A DNA stretch of 16,062 bases from Ramlibacter tataouinensis. GTDB lineage: Bacteria; Pseudomonadota; Gammaproteobacteria; Burkholderiales; Burkholderiaceae_C. Shown piece after piece: positions 1 to 7,211 of this stretch. Position 1 is the first letter of the stretch, and each line of letters opens with the position of its first letter. The DNA lies in NCBI GenBank assembly GCA_002427815.1, contig DIZF01000069.1, positions 1 to 16,062 of the forward strand, written 5' to 3'. The notes beneath the pieces are model-generated. The model made no database searches and was not told the DNA's origin. It worked only from the letters and a program-made list of their open reading frames with translations. A program made the position numbers and the translations under genes.

Positions 1-48
1 CCTAAAAGTCTGGACATCATAATAATATCTAATCTATTGAACGCGAAG

Positions 49-57
49 TGGTATAAG
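49..57 (+). promoter_or_regulatory. Candidate extended -10 promoter for the first gene
   Basis: The bases TGGTATAAG combine an upstream TG with a hexamer that matches TATAAT at five of six positions. The hexamer ends at 57, and the ATG of the next gene is at 62, so transcription would begin at or next to the start codon. No ribosome-binding site lies between, which fits a leaderless mRNA. No good -35 hexamer is seen 16-18 bases upstream. The first 45 bases are unusually A+T rich for this window. Confidence 0.4.
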
Positions 58-61
58 ACCC

Positions 62-763
62 ATGCTGGATGCGATCCGGCAACCCTGGGACCGGTTGCTG
101 CACGGCGCATCGCGGCGGACCGCGGACGGGAAGATCTACCTCGGCCAAGGCCAGCCCGTCATGGTCTTCCCGGTCTATGGGGGCGGGCCCGCCAGCACAG
201 CCAGGCTGCGCAACGTGCTCGACCAGGCCGGATTCACCAGCTACGACTGGGGCCAGGGCATCGACAAGGGCCCCGGCGAGCTCGGCCTCAGCCACTGCGT
301 GCGCCGGCTCGAAGAGCAGATCATCGACGCATTCGAGACCGAACGCAGCCCCATCACGCTGGTGGGCTGGGGACTGTCGGGCATCTACGCCCGTGAAGTG
401 GCCAAGCGCGCCACGCCGCTGGTGCGGCAGGTGATCACGCTCAGCACGCCCTTCAACTTTTCGGTGCCGGGCCAGCGGCCTTGCTCCATGCTGCGCGCGC
501 TGCAGGACAAGCAGGGACTCATGGGTCCGGCCGTGGCGCAGCGCCTGCGCCAGCGGCCGCCGGTCCCCTGCACCTCCATCTACAGCATGAGCGACCGGGC
601 CGTCCCGTGGCAGATGTGCCTGGAGACCGAGTCGCTGATGTCCGAAAACATCCTGGTATCGGCTGCCAACCATACCCATCTGGGCGAGCACCCTGAGGTA
701 CTGGAAGTCATCACGCACCGGCTGGCGCAACCCGAAGAGCGCTGGCGGCCTTTCGACGCCTGA
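62..763 (+). CDS. Alpha/beta-hydrolase-like protein with an altered nucleophile elbow
   Basis: A 233-residue soluble protein with an alpha/beta-hydrolase layout: a hydrophobic strand VMVFPVYGGG near residues 33-42, a YDWGQG segment at 61-66, the elbow region VGWGLSGIYAREVAK at 101-115, a later Asp (D178 in SMSDRAVPW) and a His near the end (H204 or H206). Related lipase-like hydrolases carry GWSLGG at the elbow. Here the nucleophile position is Gly104 and a Ser is displaced to 106, so the classical G-x-S-x-G is absent. There is no signal peptide. The start at 62 was chosen because a TATAAG box sits just upstream and no in-frame ATG precedes it. It converges on the next gene with a 9-base gap. 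Substrate is unknown. It may be a non-catalytic or differently catalytic family member. Confidence 0.75.
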   Translation: MLDAIRQPWDRLLHGASRRTADGKIYLGQGQPVMVFPVYGGGPASTARLRNVLDQAGFTSYDWGQGIDKGPGELGLSHCVRRLEEQIIDAFETERSPITLVGWGLSGIYAREVAKRATPLVRQVITLSTPFNFSVPGQRPCSMLRALQDKQGLMGPAVAQRLRQRPPVPCTSIYSMSDRAVPWQMCLETESLMSENILVSAANHTHLGEHPEVLEVITHRLAQPEERWRPFDA

Positions 764-772
764 CGTTTCGAA

Positions 773-1633
773 TCAGGGCAGGCCGGCGCCGGGCACGTCG
801 ACGCGGGCCGAGAGGATCATTCCACTGCGCTCTGCCAGCGATTGCTCGGGCGTCACCAGCACCCGGCCGGTCAGCACGAACAGGGTCCGGCGGTCCTCAC
901 CGCCCAACATGCAGGCTACCGCCTGCGCCTCGGTTGGTATCCGGTGGGTCACCTCACCGCCCTCGCGAACCCGCAGCACCTCTCGGCTCACGGGCGAGGC
1001 CAGCCACACGGCGCCTTCCGCATCCAGGCAGATTCCGTCCGGTCCCACACCCTTGCCCTGCAGCTGCGCCCAGACCCGGCGGTTCGCCAGCGTGCCATCG
1101 GCGGCGACATCGAAGGCAGTCAGTCGCTGGCCATAGCTTTCGCCGACGATCAATGTGCGGCCGTCCGGAGTCAGCACGGTGCCGTTCGGGAAATGCATGT
1201 CCTTCGCCAGCACGCGGGCATCGCCTTGCGGCGTCACCATGATCAGCGAGCTGGGAGCGAACGGCGCCCGCCCCTGTAGATCGAAACCGAAGTTGCCGAT
1301 GTAGGCGCGCCCCTGGGCATCCACCAGCATGTCGTTGCAAGGCGCGGGCGCGAGCTTGGAGAGATCGGCAACCTCGATCAGCGAAGCACCCTCCAGGCGC
1401 AGCAGGCGCCGGTCGTTCATCGAGACCACCAGCAGGCGTCCATCCGGCAGCCAGCCCAGTCCCGACGGCTGCCCCGGCACATCGACCACAGGTTCGATGC
1501 GGCCGTCCGGTGTCACCCGGCTGACACGGCGCGCATAGAAATCCGAAAACCAGAGCGCGCCGTCGTGCCAGCGCGGGCTTTCCGGAAACGCGAGTCCCTT
1601 GACAAAAGGCTGGAGAACAGGCGGCAGGGGCAT
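773..1633 (-). CDS. SMP-30/gluconolactonase/LRE family protein
   Basis: A 286-residue protein of the six-bladed propeller family that includes gluconolactonases and regucalcin. These enzymes hydrolyse sugar or other lactones using a bound divalent metal. The expected metal ligands are visible: E18 in FPESPRW, N100 in PCNDMLVD, N150 in FPNGTVL and D199 in GPDGICLD. Repeated PDGR or DAQGR turns mark the blades. No signal peptide is seen, so it is probably cytoplasmic. A GGAAGAG stretch at 1645-1651 on the coding strand is a plausible but distant ribosome-binding site. The gene is divergent from the SDR reductase with only 38 bases between the two starts, so they may share a control region. The natural substrate cannot be read from the sequence. 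Confidence 0.88.
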   Translation of the reverse strand: MPLPPVLQPFVKGLAFPESPRWHDGALWFSDFYARRVSRVTPDGRIEPVVDVPGQPSGLGWLPDGRLLVVSMNDRRLLRLEGASLIEVADLSKLAPAPCNDMLVDAQGRAYIGNFGFDLQGRAPFAPSSLIMVTPQGDARVLAKDMHFPNGTVLTPDGRTLIVGESYGQRLTAFDVAADGTLANRRVWAQLQGKGVGPDGICLDAEGAVWLASPVSREVLRVREGGEVTHRIPTEAQAVACMLGGEDRRTLFVLTGRVLVTPEQSLAERSGMILSARVDVPGAGLP

Positions 1634-1671
1634 GGTAAGTTCAGCTCTTCCGTTCTAGCTGTGAGCATCCT

Positions 1672-2421
1672 ATGTCATCGAACCGCCTGAAGAATAAAGT
1701 CTGTATCGTCACCGGCGCTGCCCAGGGCATCGGCCTGGCCACGGCCCTCAAGTTCGCTCGCGAAGGCGCTCACATCGCCATCTGGGACCTGAAGCAGGCC
1801 GGCATCGACGATGCGGTGCGGCAGTGCCGGGAACTGGGAGTGGAGGCGATCGGCCATGTGGTGGACGTGACCCAGCGTGCCATGGTGGACGCGGCAGTCA
1901 AACGGGTCAATGAGCGGTTCGGCCGCATCGACGTGCTGGTCAACAACGCCGGCATCACCCAGGACGCCCGGCTGCAGAAAATGACGCTGGAGCAGTTCGA
2001 CCGCGTGATCGACGTCAACCTGCGCGGCGTGTTCCATTGCGCGCAGGCGGTGGCTGACACGATGGTGGCGCAGGGCAGCGGCGTGATTCTCAACGCCAGC
2101 TCGGTGGTCGGCCTGTACGGCAACTTCGGCCAGACCAACTACGCCGCCACCAAGTTCGGCGTGCTGGGCTTCACCAAGACCTGGAGCCGCGAGCTGGGGC
2201 CCAAGGGCGTGCGGGTGAACGCGGTGGCGCCCGGCTTCATCAAGACCCACATCCTGGACAGCATTCCGGAGAAGGTGCTGGAAGACATGAAGCACCGCGT
2301 GCCGCTGCACCGCCTGGGCACGCCGGAAGAGATCGCCAATGTCTACTGCTTCCTGGCCAGCGACGAGGCCAGCTACATCAACGGCGCCGTGATCGAGGTG
2401 TCGGGCGGCATGACCGTCTGA
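1672..2421 (+). CDS. FabG-like short-chain dehydrogenase/reductase
   Basis: A 249-residue classical SDR. The nucleotide-binding motif TGAAQGIG is at 14-21, the NNAG motif at 91-94, the structural Asn at N116, and the catalytic Ser144, Tyr157 and Lys161 in an S-x12-Y-x3-K arrangement. The C-terminus (INGAVIEVSGGMTV) is that of FabG-type 3-oxoacyl reductases. Asp39 at the end of the second strand (IWDL) suggests NAD(H) rather than NADP(H), unlike housekeeping FabG; this is inference. No fatty-acid synthesis genes lie nearby, so a specialised oxidoreductase role is more likely than general fatty-acid synthesis. The ATG at 1672 has only a weak upstream ribosome-binding site. Confidence 0.9.
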   Translation: MSSNRLKNKVCIVTGAAQGIGLATALKFAREGAHIAIWDLKQAGIDDAVRQCRELGVEAIGHVVDVTQRAMVDAAVKRVNERFGRIDVLVNNAGITQDARLQKMTLEQFDRVIDVNLRGVFHCAQAVADTMVAQGSGVILNASSVVGLYGNFGQTNYAATKFGVLGFTKTWSRELGPKGVRVNAVAPGFIKTHILDSIPEKVLEDMKHRVPLHRLGTPEEIANVYCFLASDEASYINGAVIEVSGGMTV

Positions 2422-2448
2422 GGCTGCGTCCGGGGATCGTCCGGATTA

Positions 2449-2463
2449 CTTGACTTAGGCAAG
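2449..2463. promoter_or_regulatory. MarR-type operator palindrome overlapping a -35-like hexamer
   Basis: A 15-base near-palindrome, CTTGACTTAGGCAAG, has arms CTTG and CAAG and matches its own reverse complement at 12 of 15 positions. It resembles the TTGCC-TGGGCAA type of site bound by MarR-family repressors. It also contains TTGACT, a five-of-six match to a -35 hexamer. It lies 13 bases before the MarR-GNAT start codon, the place expected for autoregulation. Binding is inference. Confidence 0.55.
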
Positions 2464-2476
2464 CAATTGTCTGACG

Positions 2477-3427
2477 ATGTCAGGCATGAAGACCGCTCCT
2501 GCCCCGATCGCGCCGGCCCAGGTCAAGGCCGTGCGCGGCTTCAACCGCTTCTACACCCAGCGCATCGGGGTGCTCGACCCCTACCTCGGCAGCGAGCTGT
2601 CGCTGACCGAGGTGCGGGTGCTGTACGAACTGGCGCACCGTGACCAGCCCGCCGCCAGCGAACTGGGGCGCGACCTGGCGCTGGACGCGGGTTACCTCAG
2701 CCGCATCCTGCGCCGCTTCGAGGGGCGCGGCTGGCTGGCGCGCTCACCCTCGCCCGCCGACGCGAGACAAAGCCTGTTGCGGCTGACCGAAGCCGGCCAC
2801 AAGGCCTTCGCCCCCCTGCAACAGAAATCGCGCGATGAAGCGGCGGCGCTGCTGGCCGGTTTGCCCGTCCCGGCGCGCGACCGGCTGATCGCGGCGATGA
2901 CCACCGTGCAGCAACTCCTGGACCCCTCCCCGGCCGCCGGCGCCGTCGACACCGTGGTGCTGCGCGACCCGGCGCCCGGCGACCTGGGCTGGGTGGTGCA
3001 GCAGCACGGCGAGATCTATTGGCGCGAGTACGGTTTCAACAGCGAGTTCGAGGGCCTGGTCGCGAGCGTCGCCGCCATATACCTGAAGAACTTCGATCCG
3101 GCGCACGACAAGGGCTGGATCGCCGAGATTGGCGGCAAGCGCGCCGGCTCGGTTTTCGTGGTGCGGCGCTCCAAGACCGTGGCCCAGTTGCGCCTGCTGA
3201 TTCTCACGCCCGGTGCGCGCGGTCATGGATTGGGCGGGCGTCTGGTCGACGAATGCATCGCCTTCGCCCGCGGCAAGGGCTATCGCAAGCTGATGCTGTG
3301 GACCCAGAGCCACCTGCTGGCGGCGCGCGCCATCTACCGCTCGCGCGGCTTCCAGGTTGTGAAGAGCGAGCCTTACGCCGCCTTCGGGCAGAAGATGGTC
3401 AGCGAAGTGTGGGAGCTGAAGCTATAA
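2477..3427 (+). CDS. MarR-GNAT fusion: winged-helix regulator with N-acetyltransferase domain
   Basis: A 316-residue two-domain protein. Residues about 15-150 form a MarR-type winged helix: LSLTEVRVLYELA at 41-53, SELGRDLALDAGYLSRILRRFE at 61-82, and a wing around RSPSPADARQ. Residues about 158-316 form a GNAT domain with the acetyl-CoA loop TPGARGHGLGGRLV at 244-257 and the helix ARAIYRSRGF at 283-292. Such fusions are a known architecture in which the regulator may couple gene control to acetylation of a small molecule or protein; the acceptor is unknown. The start at 2477 has no clear Shine-Dalgarno sequence; an alternative ATG is at 2486. A MarR-like palindrome lies directly upstream. The exporter gene begins 20 bases downstream, so the pair is probably co-transcribed. 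Confidence 0.9.
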   Translation: MSGMKTAPAPIAPAQVKAVRGFNRFYTQRIGVLDPYLGSELSLTEVRVLYELAHRDQPAASELGRDLALDAGYLSRILRRFEGRGWLARSPSPADARQSLLRLTEAGHKAFAPLQQKSRDEAAALLAGLPVPARDRLIAAMTTVQQLLDPSPAAGAVDTVVLRDPAPGDLGWVVQQHGEIYWREYGFNSEFEGLVASVAAIYLKNFDPAHDKGWIAEIGGKRAGSVFVVRRSKTVAQLRLLILTPGARGHGLGGRLVDECIAFARGKGYRKLMLWTQSHLLAARAIYRSRGFQVVKSEPYAAFGQKMVSEVWELKL

Positions 3428-3447
3428 GCCCTGCCCCCGCCACAAGG

Positions 3448-4356
3448 ATGAACTGGCCGCTGATCGCCGCGGCGGCCACCGGCGTGCAGGTAGGCGCGGC
3501 CACAGTGGCTTCGCGCTTCGCCGTGGGCGAAGTGCCGCCGCTGACGCTGGCCATGCTGCGCTACGCGATCGGCTTTGGCTGCCTGTTGCCGTTCGCGTGG
3601 CGCGGGATACGGGACTTGTTGGGTCGAAGCGCCGCCGCACCTGTCAACGCGAGCCAGACCCGCGACCTGCTGGCGATGGCGGCGCTGGGCATAGGACAGT
3701 TCGGCGTGCTGATCGCGCTGCTGAACTTCGGGCTTCAGCACATAGGGGCGGCGCAGGCGGCGCTGATCTTCAGCCTGTTTCCGCTGCTCACGCTGCTGTT
3801 CGCGGCGGCACTGGGCCGCGAGCGCGTCACATGGCAATTGGCGGCGGGCGTCGTGCTCACCATCGCCGGCGTCGCGTTGACCCTGACGCCCAAGCTCGGC
3901 GCGCCGGGCGCGGGGCACTGGTGGGGCAAGCTCGCGGTGGCGGCGTCCGCGGCCACTGGCGCGCTGTGCAGCGTGCTGTACCGCCCCTATCTGCGGCGTT
4001 ATCCGACGGTACCGGTGTCGGCCTTCGCGATGCTGGCCTCGGTGCTGTTCCTGGCCGTGCTGGCGGCCGGCGAGCACTGGCCGGCACGCATTGCCAGTTT
4101 CAGCGCCTCGGCTTGGGGCGCCGTCGTTTTCATCGGCGTGTCCAGCGGAGTGGGCTATTTCTGTTGGCTGTACGCGCTCAAACACGAATCACCGACCCGC
4201 GTGACGGTGTTCCTGGGCCTCAACCCCGTGACCGCCGCACTGCTGGGGTGGGCATTGCTGGGTGAGGCCCTGCCTGCCGCGGCGTTCGGGGCACTGGCAT
4301 TGACCGTGGCGGGGCTGTGGATCGCCACTCGCGGTCCGAGGTCGGCCGCGTCCTGA
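3448..4356 (+). CDS. EamA/DMT-family inner-membrane transporter
   Basis: A 302-residue hydrophobic protein with about ten membrane helices in two EamA-type halves, the usual size for the drug/metabolite transporter superfamily. The first half includes ASRFAVGEVPPLTLAMLRYAIGF after the N-terminal helix and FGLQHIGAAQAALIFSLFPLLT. The second half includes ALKHESPTRVTVFLGLNPVTAALLGW, the recurrent end-of-repeat motif. The open frame extends upstream, but that part overlaps the MarR-GNAT gene out of frame and is not membrane-like, so the ATG at 3448 was chosen. It lies 20 bases after the MarR-GNAT stop. Placement beside a MarR-type regulator suggests regulated efflux of a small metabolite or drug. 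Substrate and direction are not shown by the sequence. Confidence 0.9.
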   Translation: MNWPLIAAAATGVQVGAATVASRFAVGEVPPLTLAMLRYAIGFGCLLPFAWRGIRDLLGRSAAAPVNASQTRDLLAMAALGIGQFGVLIALLNFGLQHIGAAQAALIFSLFPLLTLLFAAALGRERVTWQLAAGVVLTIAGVALTLTPKLGAPGAGHWWGKLAVAASAATGALCSVLYRPYLRRYPTVPVSAFAMLASVLFLAVLAAGEHWPARIASFSASAWGAVVFIGVSSGVGYFCWLYALKHESPTRVTVFLGLNPVTAALLGWALLGEALPAAAFGALALTVAGLWIATRGPRSAAS

Positions 4357-4381
4357 CGCCAGCAGCCGGGCGGCGGGACGC

Positions 4382-4394
4382 CATAATCCCCGGC
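4382..4394 (+). promoter_or_regulatory. Candidate leaderless -10 element before the chromate transporter
   Basis: CATAAT at 4382-4387 matches the -10 hexamer at five of six positions. The next ATG begins 8 bases after its last base, which places the predicted transcription start on the start codon. No ribosome-binding site is present before the ATG, consistent with leaderless initiation. No good -35 box was found, so promoter strength is uncertain. Confidence 0.4.
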
Positions 4395-5000
4395 ATGATG
4401 TCATCGCCGCAGGCGCAGATCGCAGCGCCACCCCCGCATCGCTCGCAACCCCATTCGCTCTCCGACCTGTTCTTCTCGTTCACCTTCCTGGCCTTGCAAG
4501 GTTTCGGCGGTGTGCTGGCGGTGGTCCAGCGCGAACTGGTCGAGAAGAAGGGCTGGATGACGCGCGAGGAATTCGTCGAGGACTGGGCGGTGGCGCAGAT
4601 CCTGCCCGGCCCCAACGTGATCAATCTCGCGCTGATGATCGGCGATCGCCATTTCGGGCTGCGCGGCGCGGTTGCCGCCGTGGCCGGCATGCTCACTTTT
4701 CCGCTGGTGCTAGTCCTGGGCCTGGCGCTGGTCTACACCCATTACGCGGCGCTGCCGCAGGTTGCCGGTGCCCTGCGTGGCATGGGCGCCGTGGCCGCCG
4801 GACTGATCACCGCCACCGGCCTCAAGCTCGCCGGCGCGCTGCGCAAGCACCCGCTGGGCCTGCCGCTGTGCATCGCGCTGGGCGCGGCCACGTTCATTGC
4901 CATCGCCCTGCTGCGCTGGCCGCTGGTCTGGGTGCTGCTGGTGCTGGGCGGCCTGTCATGCATCCTTACCTACCGCAAATTGCGCGGGGTGGGCGCATGA
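4395..5000 (+). CDS. Chromate transporter, N-terminal-type half protein (CHR family)
   Basis: A 201-residue single CHR-domain membrane protein. The family signatures are FLALQGFGGVLAVVQREL at about 31-48, a WMTREEFVEDWAVAQILPGPN stretch ending at N74, and MIGDRHFGLRGAVAAVAGML. Several hydrophobic helices follow. Full-length ChrA carries two such domains of about 200 residues. Here they are two separate genes, a known short-chain arrangement in which both halves are needed. The start ATG at 4395 is preferred because a CATAAT box sits just before it; an upstream extension would run into the previous gene's end and is not membrane-like. Its stop overlaps the next start in ATGA. The family exports chromate by analogy with sulfate; true substrate is not proven here. 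Confidence 0.9.
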   Translation: MMSSPQAQIAAPPPHRSQPHSLSDLFFSFTFLALQGFGGVLAVVQRELVEKKGWMTREEFVEDWAVAQILPGPNVINLALMIGDRHFGLRGAVAAVAGMLTFPLVLVLGLALVYTHYAALPQVAGALRGMGAVAAGLITATGLKLAGALRKHPLGLPLCIALGAATFIAIALLRWPLVWVLLVLGGLSCILTYRKLRGVGA

Positions 5001-5569
5001 GCATTTCGATGAGCGTCGCGGACTGGTCTGGCCTGTTCCTGCACTATTTCCTGCTGTCGCTGCTGACCGTCGGCGGCGCGATCAGCGCCGCCCCCGACAT
5101 GCACCGCTTCCTGGTGGACGGGCAAGGCTGGCTCACGGATCCGCAGTTCAGCGCCTCGATTGCCATCGCCCAGGCGGCGCCCGGGCCCAACGTGCTGTTC
5201 GTCGCGCTGATGGGATGGAACGTCGGCCTGAACGCGGGCGGCCTGCCCACCGCCTTCCTGGGCATGGGCTTGGCGATGACCGGCATCATGGTCCCCAGCA
5301 GCGCCCTGACATATTTCGCCACCCGCTGGGGCCACGAGAACCGCGAACTGCGCGCAGTGCGCGCTTTCAAGCAGGGCATGACGCCGATCGTGATCGCGCT
5401 GCTGATCGCCACCGGCTGGATCCTGGCGACCGGCAGCAGCTACGCCCTTCGCAACTGGCCGCTGTGGCTGGTGACCGTCGTCGCGGCGCTCCTCGTCTGG
5501 CGCACCAAGATCCACCTGTTGTGGCTGCTCGGCGCCGGCGCGTTGCTCGGCTGGATGGGCTGGATCTGA
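4997..5569 (+). CDS. Chromate transporter, C-terminal-type half protein (CHR family)
   Basis: A 190-residue membrane protein that is the second CHR half. It has FLLSLLTVGGAISAAPDMHRFL at about 18-39, where VGGAIS replaces the GFGG of the first half, and AQAAPGPNVLFVALMGWN at about 59-75. Its ATG overlaps the stop of the first half by four bases (ATGA), so the two are translationally coupled and presumably form a heterodimer with opposite membrane orientation, as known for paired short CHR proteins. A second ATG at 5009 is possible. No chrB-like regulator is in the window. It ends 17 bases from the convergent thioesterase gene. Confidence 0.88.
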   Translation: MSISMSVADWSGLFLHYFLLSLLTVGGAISAAPDMHRFLVDGQGWLTDPQFSASIAIAQAAPGPNVLFVALMGWNVGLNAGGLPTAFLGMGLAMTGIMVPSSALTYFATRWGHENRELRAVRAFKQGMTPIVIALLIATGWILATGSSYALRNWPLWLVTVVAALLVWRTKIHLLWLLGAGALLGWMGWI

Positions 5570-5586
5570 GCCTGCCGCAACGGCCT

Positions 5587-5988
5587 TCAATCCAGGACCA
5601 GCTGCGTTTGCGTCACCACCGCGCAGAGTTTGCCTTCGGCTGACCGGATCGACGTCTGCCAGACCATCGTCGTGCGGCCGCGGTGCAGAGCGATGCATTC
5701 CCCGGTCACGGTGCTGCCTTCCTTCGCCCCGCCGATGAACTTGGTGCTGGAATCGGTCGTCGTGGTGCGCTTGCCCTTGGGCAGGTTCAGCACGGTTCCA
5801 ACCGCGCCCAGGGTATCGGCAAAAGCCATGTAGGCGCCGCCGTGCAGGATGTCGCCGGCCGTGCAGAGGTCAGCACGGACCCGCAGCTCGCCGACCACCC
5901 GTTCAGGTGCAAGCTCCACAAGGCGCACGCCCATCAGGCCGGGAAAGAGTGGCTCCAGCAGCTGCTGAATGGACGCTATCGAATGCAT
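5587..5988 (-). CDS. PaaI-type hotdog-fold thioesterase
   Basis: A 133-residue single hotdog-domain protein of the size usual for PaaI/YbgC-like acyl-CoA thioesterases. The active-site region is ILHGGAYMAFADTLGAV at 47-63, with the HGG turn at 49-51 and an acidic residue at D58 in the central helix. The following strand TTTTDSSTKFIGGAKEG occupies the usual substrate-tunnel position. A strong GAGGAG ribosome-binding site lies 5 bases before the ATG. It is the last gene of a minus-strand run, 13 bases after the alpha/beta hydrolase. Hydrolysis of an acyl- or aryl-CoA is expected; the specific acyl group is not predictable. Confidence 0.87.
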   Translation of the reverse strand: MHSIASIQQLLEPLFPGLMGVRLVELAPERVVGELRVRADLCTAGDILHGGAYMAFADTLGAVGTVLNLPKGKRTTTTDSSTKFIGGAKEGSTVTGECIALHRGRTTMVWQTSIRSAEGKLCAVVTQTQLVLD

Positions 5989-6001
5989 GGGATCTCCTCG
6001 G

Positions 6002-6802
6002 TCAGTTGCCGGCGCGGCTCGTGCCCTGCAGGGCTTGCCAATACGCCGGATCTTCTGAAATCGTATTGTGGCCGGCCCCCGCGATCACCTTCATGATGGC
6101 GACGCCACCCGGAAATCGCGCGTGCAGCTGTTCGGTGCTCCACCGCGGAATCACTTCATCGCTCTCGGCCGCAATGATCAGCGTTGGCGCGGTGACGCGG
6201 GGTGCCCAGCGACCGGATTCGTACCGGTCGAGGAGCAGCCACCGCACCGGGAAATACGGAAAGAGTGCTGCAGCCAGACCCGACAGACTCTCGTAAGGCG
6301 TCACCAGAATCAGCCTCTCGACCGGACGCGCGGCGGCCAGCCGCACGGCCAGTCCGCTGCCCAGGCTTCGCCCCATCACCGTCACATCCGGGTGTTCGGC
6401 GCGGACCTTGTCGAACAGCAGCAGCGCATCCTGCTGCAATGCCTTCTCGGAAGGCGTACCCGTGCTGCCGCCATACCCGCGGTAATGCATCAGATAGACG
6501 GCGCGATCGGGAAAGGCCGCGGGCAGCGCCGGCAGGTTCGCGGACACGTCCTCGGCATTGCCGCCGAAATAGATCAGGGCCTTGGGCCCGTTGTGGCGGC
6601 GCACCGAAACGACGACCTGGGCGCCGTCGACGGCCAATGTCATCCGTTCCGCCGACGTGCCGTTCGCGCTCGGCTGCGGGTAGTAGATCATCGACCGCTG
6701 CCGGAAAAATATCGCGGCGCACGCCGCCAGGTACAGCACGGCAAGGATCGCGAGGAGCGTGAGGAGGATGCGCATCAGCGGGAAACGGCGGGGTTCAGGC
6801 AT
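6002..6802 (-). CDS. Membrane-anchored alpha/beta hydrolase (BEM46-like)
   Basis: A 266-residue protein with an N-terminal membrane anchor (residues about 11-33, LLTLLAILAVLYLAACAAIF) followed by QRSMIYYPQP, the typical entry into the BEM46/YfhR-like alpha/beta-hydrolase domain. The catalytic set is Ser146 in MGRSLGSG, Asp215 in AAESDEVIP and His245 in AGAGHNTIS, and the oxyanion region is YFGGNAEDV at 78-86. The LAAC stretch inside the anchor is not followed by a mature-lipoprotein-like region, so lipidation is unlikely. The start at 6802 gives an 8-base overlap (ATGCCTGA) with the upstream gene. An ATG at 6775 is an alternative that begins directly at the anchor. Substrate is unknown. Confidence 0.85.
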   Translation of the reverse strand: MPEPRRFPLMRILLTLLAILAVLYLAACAAIFFRQRSMIYYPQPSANGTSAERMTLAVDGAQVVVSVRRHNGPKALIYFGGNAEDVSANLPALPAAFPDRAVYLMHYRGYGGSTGTPSEKALQQDALLLFDKVRAEHPDVTVMGRSLGSGLAVRLAAARPVERLILVTPYESLSGLAAALFPYFPVRWLLLDRYESGRWAPRVTAPTLIIAAESDEVIPRWSTEQLHARFPGGVAIMKVIAGAGHNTISEDPAYWQALQGTSRAGN

Positions 6803-7211
6803 CGCGCCGATCGCGACCATGGTGCCGCTCCGGTGGGAAGTACCACCATGTGGCCGCCACCAGCAACCCGAACAGTGAATAGCCGGCAACGAACACCCAT
6901 GGTAGAGCATCGTAGTACAGCACCCGCCCGAGCCAGTGCTCGATGAAGCTGCCACTGTAGGTCGGCGCGCGGGCCTTTGTGCGAAGCCACATTTCGAACG
7001 TCGTGAGCGGGCAGGTCACGCCGACCCAGGCCTCGACGACCACGACACCGATGGCGGCCAGATGCGCGAGCCGGAACCCGAGGTTGTTCACCCATTGCCA
7101 GCGCCGCAGATTGCCGAAGACGATGAGCACCAGCCCGGCAACCACGAATACGACAATGGCGACGTGCAGCGCGAGCACGGTGTCGGCGAGAAGCTGGTAT
7201 GGCGGGGACAC
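6795..7211 (-). CDS. DUF2784-like membrane protein
   Basis: A 138-residue membrane protein with three to four helices. It matches the DUF2784 pattern: LLADTVLALHVAIVVFVV at 7-24, then VVVVEAWVGVTCPLTTFEMWLR at 56-77 with the CPLT-x2-E motif, then FIEHWLGRVLYYD at 89-101. The GTG at 7211 is preferred as start because it makes a TAGTG one-base overlap with the upstream stop and because residues added by the upstream start (7268) are hydrophilic and overlap the previous gene by 57 bases. The 3' end overlaps the alpha/beta-hydrolase start. Function is unknown; the tail is rich in Arg, His and Asp and probably cytoplasmic. Confidence 0.8.
   Translation of the reverse strand: MSPPYQLLADTVLALHVAIVVFVVAGLVLIVFGNLRRWQWVNNLGFRLAHLAAIGVVVVEAWVGVTCPLTTFEMWLRTKARAPTYSGSFIEHWLGRVLYYDALPWVFVAGYSLFGLLVAATWWYFPPERHHGRDRRDA

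Noticed and set aside
2429..2445. Hairpin TCCGG...CCGGA after the SDR gene as a terminator
   Set aside because: The stem is only 5 base pairs and no T-run follows; the repeat may be accidental in G+C-rich DNA.
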